Positions 51,348 through 59,533 of a DNA stretch of 64,000 nt are shown one piece after another (the first letter of the stretch is position 1; each line of letters opens with the position of its first letter). This DNA comes from an uncultured Bacteroidia bacterium (GTDB lineage Bacteria; Bacteroidota; Bacteroidia; Bacteroidales; F082). A program made the translations under genes and the position numbers. The stretch is taken from contig CADADR010000001.1 of NCBI GenBank assembly GCA_902786745.1, positions 496,001-560,000 on the forward strand. The letters are read 5' to 3'. The notes below the pieces were generated by a model that was not told the DNA's origin, did no database searches, and worked only from the letters and a program-made list of their open reading frames with translations.

Positions 51348-51929
51348 ATGAAAAAAGGTATTATAGGCATAGTATTGTTATTATCAATACTTGGATTGAA
51401 CGGAAAAGCAGTTGCTCAATCAAGGCTATCACTTTGTGCCAGGTTTGATGTGACTCCGCAATTGAAAAGCTATTACAATTCCTTGGATAGTATTCTCCAG
51501 ACTCGTTTAGGAGACGATTTTCTTTTCCGATTCACAACCATGCCATCGTTTGATCCTGAATATGCAATACAAATAGAATCCGTTGAAGAGCAGTATTTCT
51601 TAAAGGTAATCTCGTTTGACAAAAACCTATGGTATGCAAAAGACGCTGCAGGCATCAATATAGATGAATGCTTCGTCGAACTGGAAACGGAACTTGCGGA
51701 ACAAGTGTTGTATTTAAGCAGACAATTCATTGATAATAAAATAGATAGTGTTTCCATAGGAGGTACTACTGATGGAGATTTGTATCAATTTGAGATAAAC
51801 GAAAATGGGGCGATTTCTTGTGGACAAATCTGGCAGCCTGCTCCCGATAGTCCTTTAGGCCGTTTTTGTTTATTATGTGCTCATTTGAAGGATGGATGTT
51901 TGACCGACAACCAGTCTAAAAACCAATAA
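51348..51929 (+). CDS. Small secreted protein of unknown function
   Basis: A 193-residue exported protein, visibly more AT-rich than its neighbours. It has a signal peptide (KKGIIGIVLLLSILGLNGKAVAQ). The mature part has no recognised domain; four to six cysteines (LCARFD, CFVELE, SCGQIW, FCLLCAHLKDGC) could form disulfides. It lies 3 bases after the large surface gene, so it is the end of that run. It lacks a T9SS sorting domain and is probably periplasmic. Confidence 0.65.
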   Translation: MKKGIIGIVLLLSILGLNGKAVAQSRLSLCARFDVTPQLKSYYNSLDSILQTRLGDDFLFRFTTMPSFDPEYAIQIESVEEQYFLKVISFDKNLWYAKDAAGINIDECFVELETELAEQVLYLSRQFIDNKIDSVSIGGTTDGDLYQFEINENGAISCGQIWQPAPDSPLGRFCLLCAHLKDGCLTDNQSKNQ

Positions 51930-51936
51930 AAATCCC

Positions 51937-51944
51937 TATCTTTG
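51937..51944 (+). promoter_or_regulatory. TATCTTTG promoter of the ABC-F gene
   Basis: A perfect -7 box followed by C, 19 bases before the ATG at 51964. Confidence 0.65.
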
Positions 51945-51963
51945 CGGCCTAAAATCGGCCACG

Positions 51964-53913
51964 ATGATATCCATCCAAAACCTGAGCATGCACTTCACCG
52001 GTGAGGACCTCTTCACCGATATTTCCTTTTTGATTCGCGAGAAGGATCGCATCGGCTTGGTGGGCAAAAATGGCGCGGGAAAGACTACGCTGCTGAAGCT
52101 TATCTGCGGATTGGAACAGCCTTCAAAAGGCGATGTCATCATACCCCAAGGCGTTACTATCGGCTATCTGCCTCAGGAGAAGAACGTCAACAGCCCGAAG
52201 ACCGTTTTGGACGAGGCCCTTTCCGCCTTCGACGAATACCACCAGCTGGAACGCGATGTGGAACGCCTACAACAGGAACTGGCCGACCGCACTGATTATG
52301 AGAGCCCACAATACGAGAAGCTCATCGTCAAGCTGAACAACTTGAACGACCGCTTGGCCTTGCTCGGCGGCAACTCCATCGAAGGTGAGGCGGAACGGAT
52401 TCTGGTCGGTTTGGGCTTCGGTCACGAAGATATGCAGCGCCCCATGCGCGAGTTCAGCAACGGCTGGCAGATGCGCGTAGAACTGGCCAAAATCCTGCTG
52501 AAAAAGCCCAACTTGCTTCTCCTCGACGAGCCTACCAACCACCTTGATATCGAGTCCATCCAATGGCTCGAAGGCTTCCTGAAGGCCTATTATGGCGCCA
52601 TCCTGATGGTCTCGCACGACCGCGCTTTCTTGGACAACATCACTATCCGTACCGTGGAGATCAGCAATGGGAAGATATACGATTATAAGGTGCCGTATTC
52701 CGATTATGTCAGCCTGCGCGAAGAGCGTGTCGACATGCAGCGCTCTGCCTACGAGAACCAACAACGCGAGATTAAGAACATCGAAGCTTTCATCGAGCGT
52801 TTTCGTTATAAAGCCACCAAGGCCAAACAGGTGCAAAGCCGTGTGAAGCTGCTCGAGAAGATGGATGAGATTGTGGTGGATGACATTGACAGCACGGCCA
52901 TCCACTTCAAGTTCCCGCCTGCGCCGCATTCCGGTAAGGTTACACTGGAGTTGAACCATGTCGGTAAGTCCTATGGCGACCAAGTCATTCTCAAAGACAT
53001 CAACCTGCTGATTCCTAGAGGTGAGAAGATTGCCTTTGTCGGGCGCAATGGCGAGGGTAAGTCCACACTGTCGAAAATCATCTGTGGCGTGCTCGATCAT
53101 GAAGGTGAGGTGAAGCTCGGTCATGAGGTTAAGATAGGGTATTATGCCCAGAACCAGCAGGACATGCTCGACATGAATAAGACTGTCTTTGAGACCTTGG
53201 ATGATGTCGCCGTGGGCGACATGCGTTTGAAGGTGAAAGCCTTGCTGGGTTCCTTCCTTTTCCGTGGCGACGACATCGACAAGAAGGTGAAGGTGCTCTC
53301 GGGTGGCGAGAAAGCCCGCCTATCCTTGGCCAAGATGCTGCTTTTCCCGACCAACTTGTTGGTCCTTGACGAGCCCACCAACCACTTGGACATGCTCTCG
53401 AAGGATATCCTAAAGAACGCATTAATCCAATACGACGGCACCCTCATCATCGTCTCCCACGACCGTGACTTCCTTCAAGGCCTGACCAACAAGGTGTATG
53501 AGTTCCGTAAGCCCAATATAAAGGAATACATCGGTGACATCTACGACTTCTTGGAGCAGAAGAACCTCAGCCATTTGAAGGAGCTGGAGATGGCAGCCAA
53601 GTCACAGCCCAAAGTGGCTGCAGCAGAACCGGTTTCTCAAAACAAGATCAACTACGAACGCAAAAAACAACTTGACGCGAAGTTGCGCAAGGTCGACAAG
53701 GAAATCCAACGCTTGGAAGAGGCCATCGGGAAACTCGAAGCCGAGCTAGCCGAGCAAGACGCCATCATGGCCAACCCCGACCAACATCCCGACATCAAGA
53801 TCGATAACGACTGGTATTGGGTCTATGGGCAGAAGAAAGAGCAACTCCAAGCCCTGATGGACGACTGGGGTGAGAAGCAGATGGAACGCGAAGAAATAGA
53901 AAACGGGGCTTAA
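51964..53913 (+). CDS. ABC-F family ATPase (Uup/YdiF-like)
   Basis: A 649-residue cytosolic double-ATPase that acts on ribosomes, not transport. Two ABC cassettes are present. The first has Walker A GKNGAGKTT near 36-44, signature FSNGWQMRVELA near 159 and Walker B LLLLDEPTNHLD near 178. The second has GRNGEGKST near 360, LSGGEKARLSLA near 445 and LVLDEPTNHLD near 463. The inter-domain linker is rich in charged residues (RYKATKAKQVQSRVKLLEKM), typical of ABC-F. A C-terminal coiled coil (about 560-645) resembles Uup. There is no membrane domain. The stop codon lies inside a perfect palindrome that ends the gene. Confidence 0.93.
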   Translation: MISIQNLSMHFTGEDLFTDISFLIREKDRIGLVGKNGAGKTTLLKLICGLEQPSKGDVIIPQGVTIGYLPQEKNVNSPKTVLDEALSAFDEYHQLERDVERLQQELADRTDYESPQYEKLIVKLNNLNDRLALLGGNSIEGEAERILVGLGFGHEDMQRPMREFSNGWQMRVELAKILLKKPNLLLLDEPTNHLDIESIQWLEGFLKAYYGAILMVSHDRAFLDNITIRTVEISNGKIYDYKVPYSDYVSLREERVDMQRSAYENQQREIKNIEAFIERFRYKATKAKQVQSRVKLLEKMDEIVVDDIDSTAIHFKFPPAPHSGKVTLELNHVGKSYGDQVILKDINLLIPRGEKIAFVGRNGEGKSTLSKIICGVLDHEGEVKLGHEVKIGYYAQNQQDMLDMNKTVFETLDDVAVGDMRLKVKALLGSFLFRGDDIDKKVKVLSGGEKARLSLAKMLLFPTNLLVLDEPTNHLDMLSKDILKNALIQYDGTLIIVSHDRDFLQGLTNKVYEFRKPNIKEYIGDIYDFLEQKNLSHLKELEMAAKSQPKVAAAEPVSQNKINYERKKQLDAKLRKVDKEIQRLEEAIGKLEAELAEQDAIMANPDQHPDIKIDNDWYWVYGQKKEQLQALMDDWGEKQMEREEIENGA

Positions 53914-53925
53914 GCCCCGTTTTTC
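53901..53925. terminator. Perfect 22-bp palindrome, bidirectional terminator
   Basis: AAACGGGGCTTAAGCCCCGTTT is its own complement, and the ABC-F stop TAA lies at its centre. T-runs occur on both strands, so it can end both the ABC-F transcript and the convergent sppA transcript, whose stop is 1-2 bases beyond. Confidence 0.8.
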
Positions 53926-53926
53926 G

Positions 53927-55717
53927 TTATTCGATGATCATGTCAAATGGCAACCGCGCTTGGATTCCCGTATTCTGTTGCAGGTTCTCCAAACCTTTCA
54001 TGTAGCCGTAGTAGGGCCCGAGCTTCTGCTTCATGGCAGCATCGAGTTTGTCGGAGCCACTGTTGCTCATCGATTCCATCATGCGGGTGAAGAAATCCTT
54101 GGGTTTGGGCATTTCCACCACTTTGTAGTCGTCGGCGATGTTGGCTTTCTGTGCAGCATAGACGATGGCGTCTTCCATATCGCCCAGTTGGTCGACGAGG
54201 CCGAGGCCGATGGCGTCGGCGCCAGCCCACACCCTGCCTTGACCGATGCTGTCGACATAGGTCTGACGCAGGCCACGACCCTCGGCAACACGTTTGGTAA
54301 AGTCATCGTAGGTCTTCACCACCATCTCCTGCAGTTTGGCGTATTGGAACTCGGTGAGGGGTTGGGTTATAGAGCCGAAGTCGGCGTTTTCGTTGGTCTT
54401 GGCTACATCGAAGGTCAAGCCGATTTTGTCGTTCAAGAAACCTTGTGCGTTCGGGAAGGTGCCAAACACGCCGATGGAACCGGTGAGGGTGGTGGGGTCG
54501 GCAAAGATATAGTCGGCATTGGCCGAGATCCAGTAACCGCCCGAAGCGGCATAGTTACCCATCGAGACGATGATGGGCTTCACCTCTTTGGTAAGGTCGA
54601 GTTCGCGGCCGATGACGGCAGACGCTAAGGCACTGCCACCAGGTGAGTTGACGCGCAGCACGATGGCTTTCACATTATCGTCCTCGCGGGCCTTGCGGAT
54701 AATCTTGGAGAGGTTCTCGGAATAGATGGCTTGGTCTTCGTTGCCCTTGCCGTCGAAGATTTGGCCCGAGGCATAAATGACAGCCACCTCGTTCTTACTA
54801 GCACTCTTGTTGGTATACGACTTGGCGTAGTTGGCATTGCCAATGGCGTTGATGTTCTTGTTGCTGCCCGTCAGTCCTTTCAGCTCGTCAAGCACTTGGT
54901 CTTTGTAATAGAGGTTGTCGACCAAGCCGAAGTCGAGGGCCTTTTGGGCGTTGAACATGGTCTCCAGGTTGTCGGCAATCTGGTTGAGCTGTTCCACGCT
55001 GATGTTGCGGCTTTGGCTGATGCTTTGGAGGATCTGTCCCCAAACGGTGCCAAGCAGCTTGTCCATCTGTTCGCGGTTGGCTTCGCTCATCTTGTCGAGG
55101 AAGTAAGGCTCCACGGCGCTCTTGAAACGGTTGTTGGGACCGCGCACAATCTGCATCTCGATGTCGAGCTTGTCGAACAGGTGTTTGTAGAACATGATTT
55201 GCGAGGCCATGCCGTGCAGGTCGAGCATGCCATCGGGGTTGAGGAAGATCTTATCGGCGACAGAGGCTATGTAGTAAGCGCTTTGGCCGTAGTTCTCGCC
55301 ATAGGTCACGATGAATTTGCCCGACTCCTTGAACTCGAGGAGTTTGTTTCGGATTTCCTGCAGCGTGGCAGTCGAAGTCGGGATGTTGCTCAAGTCCATA
55401 TAAATGCCTTTGATGTTCGGGTCGGTCTTGGCATTTTCGATGTTGCGCAAGATGTCGTTCAATCCAGTGGCGTCTTTCGATTCCATAGAGTTGAAGTCGA
55501 GATTGCCGAAGGGGTTGTCGACCGTGCGATCCGGGATATCATAGTCAAATTTCATGTAAAGCACTGAATTGGGCTTGACGGTAGCCGTGGTTTCTGCTTC
55601 TGATTTCGAGAACTTTGAAATCATGGAAGAGATGACACCAACTTTGATGAAGAAGTTGATCACCAATGCAATCAATGTGCCGAGGAAAGCGGCAAGAACA
55701 ACTTTTGAGAATTTCAT
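53927..55717 (-). CDS. sppA: Signal peptide peptidase SppA (67K type)
   Basis: A 596-residue membrane-anchored serine protease, made of two ClpP-like halves. An N-terminal membrane helix (VVLAAFLGTLIALVINFFI) begins at about residue 5. The catalytic Lys is in NNRFKSAVEPY near 195, and the catalytic Ser in GNYAASGGYW near 390. It degrades leftover signal peptides. Start taken at ATG 55717 (MKFSKVVLA); the frame from 55747 adds ten residues that overlap the promoter. Divergent from folK. Confidence 0.92.
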   Translation of the reverse strand: MKFSKVVLAAFLGTLIALVINFFIKVGVISSMISKFSKSEAETTATVKPNSVLYMKFDYDIPDRTVDNPFGNLDFNSMESKDATGLNDILRNIENAKTDPNIKGIYMDLSNIPTSTATLQEIRNKLLEFKESGKFIVTYGENYGQSAYYIASVADKIFLNPDGMLDLHGMASQIMFYKHLFDKLDIEMQIVRGPNNRFKSAVEPYFLDKMSEANREQMDKLLGTVWGQILQSISQSRNISVEQLNQIADNLETMFNAQKALDFGLVDNLYYKDQVLDELKGLTGSNKNINAIGNANYAKSYTNKSASKNEVAVIYASGQIFDGKGNEDQAIYSENLSKIIRKAREDDNVKAIVLRVNSPGGSALASAVIGRELDLTKEVKPIIVSMGNYAASGGYWISANADYIFADPTTLTGSIGVFGTFPNAQGFLNDKIGLTFDVAKTNENADFGSITQPLTEFQYAKLQEMVVKTYDDFTKRVAEGRGLRQTYVDSIGQGRVWAGADAIGLGLVDQLGDMEDAIVYAAQKANIADDYKVVEMPKPKDFFTRMMESMSNSGSDKLDAAMKQKLGPYYGYMKGLENLQQNTGIQARLPFDMIIE

Positions 55718-55744
55718 AGTGTTGTGTTTTGTAGGTTTGAAATG

Positions 55745-55752
55745 CAAAAATA
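55745..55752 (-). promoter_or_regulatory. TATTTTTG promoter of sppA
   Basis: A minus-strand -7 box followed by C, 27 bases before the chosen sppA start. It lies only 13 bases from the divergent folK box. Confidence 0.6.
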
Positions 55753-55765
55753 CACAAAAAAAACT

Positions 55766-55773
55766 TACTTTTG
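55766..55773 (+). promoter_or_regulatory. TACTTTTG promoter of folK
   Basis: A -7 box followed by C, 12 bases before the ATG at 55786. Its upstream part must overlap the sppA promoter. Confidence 0.6.
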
Positions 55774-55785
55774 CAGAAAATCTCT

Positions 55786-56295
55786 ATGATGGAAAGATGC
55801 GTTGTGCTCTTCGGTTCCAACATGGGCGACAAGGAACAGATTTTCATGCAAGCCTGCCTATTAATAAATAATAGGTGTGGTACCATCTTTGATCTGTCGG
55901 CAGCCTATGAGTCGGAGCCATGGGGCTTTGAGGCTGAGGAGTGGTTTTTGAACCGTGCCATCGTGTTGGAGACCGAGTTGGCCCCTGAGCCTTTGCTGAA
56001 GGAGTTGCTCGACATTGAGAAAGAATTGGGTCGGGTGCGCCATCCGGAGGTGGAGGGCTACTGCTCGCGCACTGTCGATTTGGACCTCTTGTATTATGGA
56101 GACCGTGTCGTCTTGACGCCGATGTTGACGATCCCTCATCCGCGGCTGCATCTGAGACGATTCGCCTTGGTTCCGCTTTGCGATGTGATACCCGATTTCA
56201 GGCATCCGGTCTTCCAATTGACTCAGTTGGAGCTTTTGCAGCGATGTCCCGATAGCTCTGTCGTAAGAGAATTGTATGTTGAGAAAGAAGATTAG
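55786..56295 (+). CDS. folK: 6-hydroxymethyl-7,8-dihydropterin pyrophosphokinase
   Basis: A 169-residue folate pathway enzyme that transfers pyrophosphate from ATP to hydroxymethyldihydropterin. LFGSNMGDKEQIF near 7-19, AYESEPWGF near 43-51, FLNRAIVLET near 58, ELGRVRHPEVEGYCSRTVDLDLLYYGD near 83-110 and IPHPRLHLRRFAL near 120 are all diagnostic. Start ATG 55786 (MMERC), with ATG 55789 equally possible. The deoxynucleoside kinase gene begins 2 bases after the stop. Confidence 0.95.
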   Translation: MMERCVVLFGSNMGDKEQIFMQACLLINNRCGTIFDLSAAYESEPWGFEAEEWFLNRAIVLETELAPEPLLKELLDIEKELGRVRHPEVEGYCSRTVDLDLLYYGDRVVLTPMLTIPHPRLHLRRFALVPLCDVIPDFRHPVFQLTQLELLQRCPDSSVVRELYVEKED

Positions 56296-56297
56296 CC

Positions 56298-56939
56298 ATG
56301 TATTATAACTATATCGCCATAGAAGGTACGCTGGGTGCGGGCAAGACCACGCTGGCCTCGCGCATCGCCAACGACTTCAACGGAAAGCTGGTGCTGGAGG
56401 AGTTTGAAGGCGACAAGAATCCGTTTTTGCCCAAGTTCTATAAGGAACCCGACAAGTATTCGTTTCAGGTGGAGATGACGTTCTTGGCTTTGCGTTATCA
56501 GCAGTTGAAGGACAAATTGGGGGCGCTTGATTTGTTTCACGACTTCATCATCTCCGACTATTATGTGGCCAAGTCGTTGATTTTTTCGAAGAATAACTTA
56601 CAGGACGATGAGTATCAGTTGTTCTCCCGTTTTTTCAACATCATTTTCTCGGATATGCCCAAGCCCGAGCTGTTGGTGTATCTCTATTCCGATGTGGAGC
56701 GACTGCAAGCCAACATCCGCAAGCGTGGTCGCAGTTACGAGCAGGAGATCAGTGACGCCTATCTTGAGGACATCCAGCAGGGCTATTTTGATTTCCTGCG
56801 TCAGCAGCAGAACAACATGCGCATCTTGTTGATCGACACCAACCATCTTGACTTTGTGGCCAACGAGGGCGACTACCAGCGCATCATTGAGGCCATCGAC
56901 CAGCCATACGACATCGGGTTGCATCGGGTGTCGTTGTGA
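56298..56939 (+). CDS. Deoxynucleoside kinase (dGK/dAK-like)
   Basis: A 213-residue kinase that phosphorylates deoxynucleosides with ATP. The P-loop GTLGAGKTTLA is at about 10-20. ISDYYVAKSLIFSKNNL near 90 replaces the DRS-type motif and is usual in this group. A late RKRGRSYEQEISDAYLEDIQQGYFDFL holds the arginine-rich lid. The base preferred (A or G) cannot be decided. Co-transcribed with folK; a terminator follows. Confidence 0.88.
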   Translation: MYYNYIAIEGTLGAGKTTLASRIANDFNGKLVLEEFEGDKNPFLPKFYKEPDKYSFQVEMTFLALRYQQLKDKLGALDLFHDFIISDYYVAKSLIFSKNNLQDDEYQLFSRFFNIIFSDMPKPELLVYLYSDVERLQANIRKRGRSYEQEISDAYLEDIQQGYFDFLRQQQNNMRILLIDTNHLDFVANEGDYQRIIEAIDQPYDIGLHRVSL

Positions 56940-56980
56940 GTGCTCGTTGATTCTATCTTATTTATACTTTAATTTATAAC

Positions 56981-57008
56981 CGCCAGCCTCGCCACTGGCG
57001 TTTTTTTT
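56981..57008 (+). terminator. Terminator of the folK-kinase operon
   Basis: CGCCAG, loop CCTCGCCA, CTGGCG, followed by eight T residues. Confidence 0.92.
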
Positions 57009-57124
57009 GTGTTCTTTGTTCAAAAACACAAGTTATGAAATACAATTCCTGTCTAGTTTTCTCAATAATTGTACAAAAAATGAATATAATGCATATTATC
57101 GACTAATTATTTTAAAAATTACCC

Positions 57125-57132
57125 TATATTTG
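57125..57132 (+). promoter_or_regulatory. TATATTTG promoter of the sphingolipid pair
   Basis: A -7 box followed by C, 32 bases before the ATG at 57165. Confidence 0.6.
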
Positions 57133-57164
57133 CGCTTTAATAATGCAAATCACGACATAATATT

Positions 57165-58370
57165 ATGGAAAATCGGGTAAAATGTAACAATTTAAAGAGT
57201 AAATGTTCTAGGTTTACTGCTCCGCAGGAAGCACAAGCGAAAGGAATCTATCCGTACTACAAACCAATCGAGTCAGAGCAAGGTACGGTAGTGAAGATTA
57301 ATGGCAAAGATGTGCTGATGTTCGGCTCAAACAGCTATCTCGGGTTGGCCAATGACTCGCGACTGAAAGAGGCTGCTATTGAAGCCATCAAGAAATACGG
57401 AACCAGTTGTTCGGGTTCCCGGTTCCTTAATGGAACACTTGACATTCATGTGGCCTTGGAAAAAAAGTTGGCACAGTTAGTAGGCAAGGAAGCGGCCGTG
57501 TGCTTCAGCACGGGGTTCCAAGTGAATTTAGGCGTGGTTTCGGCGCTATGTGGCCGTAACGACTTTCTGTTGCTTGATCGGCTTGACCATGCATCCATTA
57601 TTGAGGGAAGTCGACTTTCTTTCGCAAAGGTGTGTAAATACAACCATAATGACATGGGGAGTCTGGAGTTGCGGCTAAAACAATGTGATCCTGAATCCGT
57701 CAAGTTGATTGTTACTGATGGCGTTTTTTCGATGGAAGGCGATATTGTTGATTTGCCTCGTATGGTGGCCTTGGCAGAACGATACAATGCTGACATCATG
57801 ATTGACGATGCCCATGCTCTTGGGGTGTTGGGCCGACAAGGTCGCGGCACCGCTGATTATTTCGGTCTCACCGATCAGGTTGGCCTTATCATGGGAACCT
57901 TCTCCAAATCGTTCGGCTCGTTGGGCGGTTTCATCGCTGCCGACTTTGACACCATCAATTACCTAAAACACAATGCCCGATCGCTGATTTTCAGTGCCAG
58001 CATGCCACCTGCCAATGTGGCGGCGGTGAGTAAGGCCATTGATATCATGCTGAGCGAACCGGAGAGGATCCAGCATCTCTGGAAAGTGAGCAACTACGCA
58101 CGCCGTGAGTTCAAGGAACGTGGTTTCGATATTGGCCGTAGCGAAACGCCTATTATACCTCTTTTTGTGCGTGATTCGGAGAAAGCATTCTGGTTATGCA
58201 ACAGACTGTTTGGGGATGGCGTGTTCGTCACTCCCGTCATTGCCCCCGCCGTACCCGAAGACGATGTGCTGATTCGTTTTGCTCTGATGGCCACACATAC
58301 CTTTGAACAAGTGGATGAAGCCATCGATAAAATCACCAAGGCATTCCAACAAGCAAAAATCATTGAATAA
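57165..58370 (+). CDS. spt: Serine palmitoyltransferase-like alpha-oxoamine synthase
   Basis: A 401-residue PLP enzyme. The start pattern (QAKGIYPYYKPIESEQGTVVK ... DVLMFGSNSYLGLAND) fits bacterial serine palmitoyltransferase, which joins serine and acyl-CoA to make 3-ketosphinganine. The PLP lysine is in GTFSKSFGSLGG near 245; FSTGFQVNLG near 118 and DDAHALGVLG near 210 are standard. Other members (KBL, BioF) have similar motifs, so the call leans on the overall pattern and the reductase gene overlapping its end by one base. It would start sphingolipid synthesis at the inner membrane. Confidence 0.82.
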   Translation: MENRVKCNNLKSKCSRFTAPQEAQAKGIYPYYKPIESEQGTVVKINGKDVLMFGSNSYLGLANDSRLKEAAIEAIKKYGTSCSGSRFLNGTLDIHVALEKKLAQLVGKEAAVCFSTGFQVNLGVVSALCGRNDFLLLDRLDHASIIEGSRLSFAKVCKYNHNDMGSLELRLKQCDPESVKLIVTDGVFSMEGDIVDLPRMVALAERYNADIMIDDAHALGVLGRQGRGTADYFGLTDQVGLIMGTFSKSFGSLGGFIAADFDTINYLKHNARSLIFSASMPPANVAAVSKAIDIMLSEPERIQHLWKVSNYARREFKERGFDIGRSETPIIPLFVRDSEKAFWLCNRLFGDGVFVTPVIAPAVPEDDVLIRFALMATHTFEQVDEAIDKITKAFQQAKIIE

Positions 58371-59164
58371 TGATAGTATTCATCACAGGCATCTCTTCGG
58401 GCTTTGGCTTGGAAACTGCGAAACTGCTCTCGCGACAAGGCTACACCGTCTATGGTACGGTGCGACGCGACGTGGATTTGCCCCCCGACATCTTTTGTCT
58501 CAAAGTGGATGTCCGCGACCACGAGGCGGTAGAAGCAGCTGTCGCTGAGATTATTGAAAGAGAAGGCCGCATAGATGTGTTGGTCAACAATGCTGGCATG
58601 GGCATCTGCGGCCCGCTGGAGTTTAACTCCGAAGAGGAAATACATTTGCAGATGGACACCAATTTCATGGGTCTTGTGCATTGCGTGGATGTGGTCTTGC
58701 CCCACATGCGGAGACAAGGTTCGGGAAAAATCATCGCCATCAGTTCCATTGGCGGTTTGATGGGGCTACCGTTCCAAGGTTATTATTCCGCCAGCAAGTT
58801 TGCCGTCGAAGGCTATTGCGAGGCTTTGCGGTTGGAGACGAAACCGTTCGGCATCACTGTGACTGTAATTCGTCCTGGCGACTTCGCCACGAGTTTCACC
58901 ACCAGTCGAAAAAAGAATACCGATGAGGCTGCCTTTCTGACGTATCCCGCTTATCAGAAGTCGATTGACAAGGTGGAGCACGATGAGGCCAATGGACTGA
59001 ATCCTCGGTTGCTTGCGCGAAAAATAAGTAAAGTCATTCAAAAAAAACATCCGCGATACGGTTATGTGGTTTCCTCTTGTGAACAACATCTCTCCATTAT
59101 ACTGAAGCGCGTTTTACCCGATAGATGGTTTGCCGCGATTTTGAGAAAATATTATTGCGTGTAG
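58370..59164 (+). CDS. Short-chain dehydrogenase/reductase, candidate 3-ketosphinganine reductase
   Basis: A 264-residue NAD(P)-dependent SDR enzyme. Cofactor motif TGISSGFG at 5-12, NNAG near 74-77, catalytic Ser in AISSIGG near 124, and YYSASK with Tyr/Lys near 138-142. A C-terminal helix (LSIILKRVLPDRWFAAILRKYYCV) may touch the membrane. The ATG overlaps the stop of the oxoamine synthase by one base (TAATG), so the two are co-translated, and the natural inference is the next step, reducing 3-ketosphinganine. SDR substrates are hard to predict, so this is only suggestive. Confidence 0.82.
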   Translation: MIVFITGISSGFGLETAKLLSRQGYTVYGTVRRDVDLPPDIFCLKVDVRDHEAVEAAVAEIIEREGRIDVLVNNAGMGICGPLEFNSEEEIHLQMDTNFMGLVHCVDVVLPHMRRQGSGKIIAISSIGGLMGLPFQGYYSASKFAVEGYCEALRLETKPFGITVTVIRPGDFATSFTTSRKKNTDEAAFLTYPAYQKSIDKVEHDEANGLNPRLLARKISKVIQKKHPRYGYVVSSCEQHLSIILKRVLPDRWFAAILRKYYCV

Positions 59165-59533
59165 TGTAAACCCTTGCGTTCCTTGGCTTTTTAACGAAAG
59201 GGCACGAATCATGCGCCATAGTAAGTAGATGAGCATATTTAGTTTACATATTGACTATTGACGCGAGACCGCGTGACATTGGTTTGTCCCGTGTCCCGAA
59301 GTCCCGTGTCAAATGAATAACTGTAGTTTAATTCTGAACACTTGCTTATAAATATAGGCGGGATTAGAGTAGTTCTATTGAATTTCTCAAATAATTTGTA
59401 AAAAAATCCACAAAAAGACTTGTATATCGAAAAAATAGTCTAATTTTGCATAATAATACCATACCAAAAGGTATGAATATGCAAATTATGGAGATGGTCT
59501 ATTCGCCTAAATATCAACTAAAAATTAAGAATC
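59165..59533. other. 369-base gap with a direct repeat, promoter and leader hairpin
   Basis: No gene was found. GTCCCGTGTC occurs twice, at 59286-59295 and 59301-59310. A TAATTTTG box lies at 59441-59448. CATACC-AAAA-GGTATG forms a small hairpin at 59460-59475 in the probable leader. The rest is AT-rich. Confidence 0.55.
59441..59448 (+). promoter_or_regulatory. TAATTTTG promoter of the T9SS propeller-like gene
   Basis: A -7 box followed by C, 85 bases before the ATG at 59534, so the leader would be ~80 bases with a small hairpin at its start. Confidence 0.55.

Noticed and set aside
54731..55567. 278-codon open frame on the plus strand
   Set aside because: Antisense to sppA, whose catalytic motifs prove the coding strand.
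59286..59310. GTCCCGTGTC direct repeat as an IS target duplication
   Set aside because: The copies are only 15 bases apart with no element between them.
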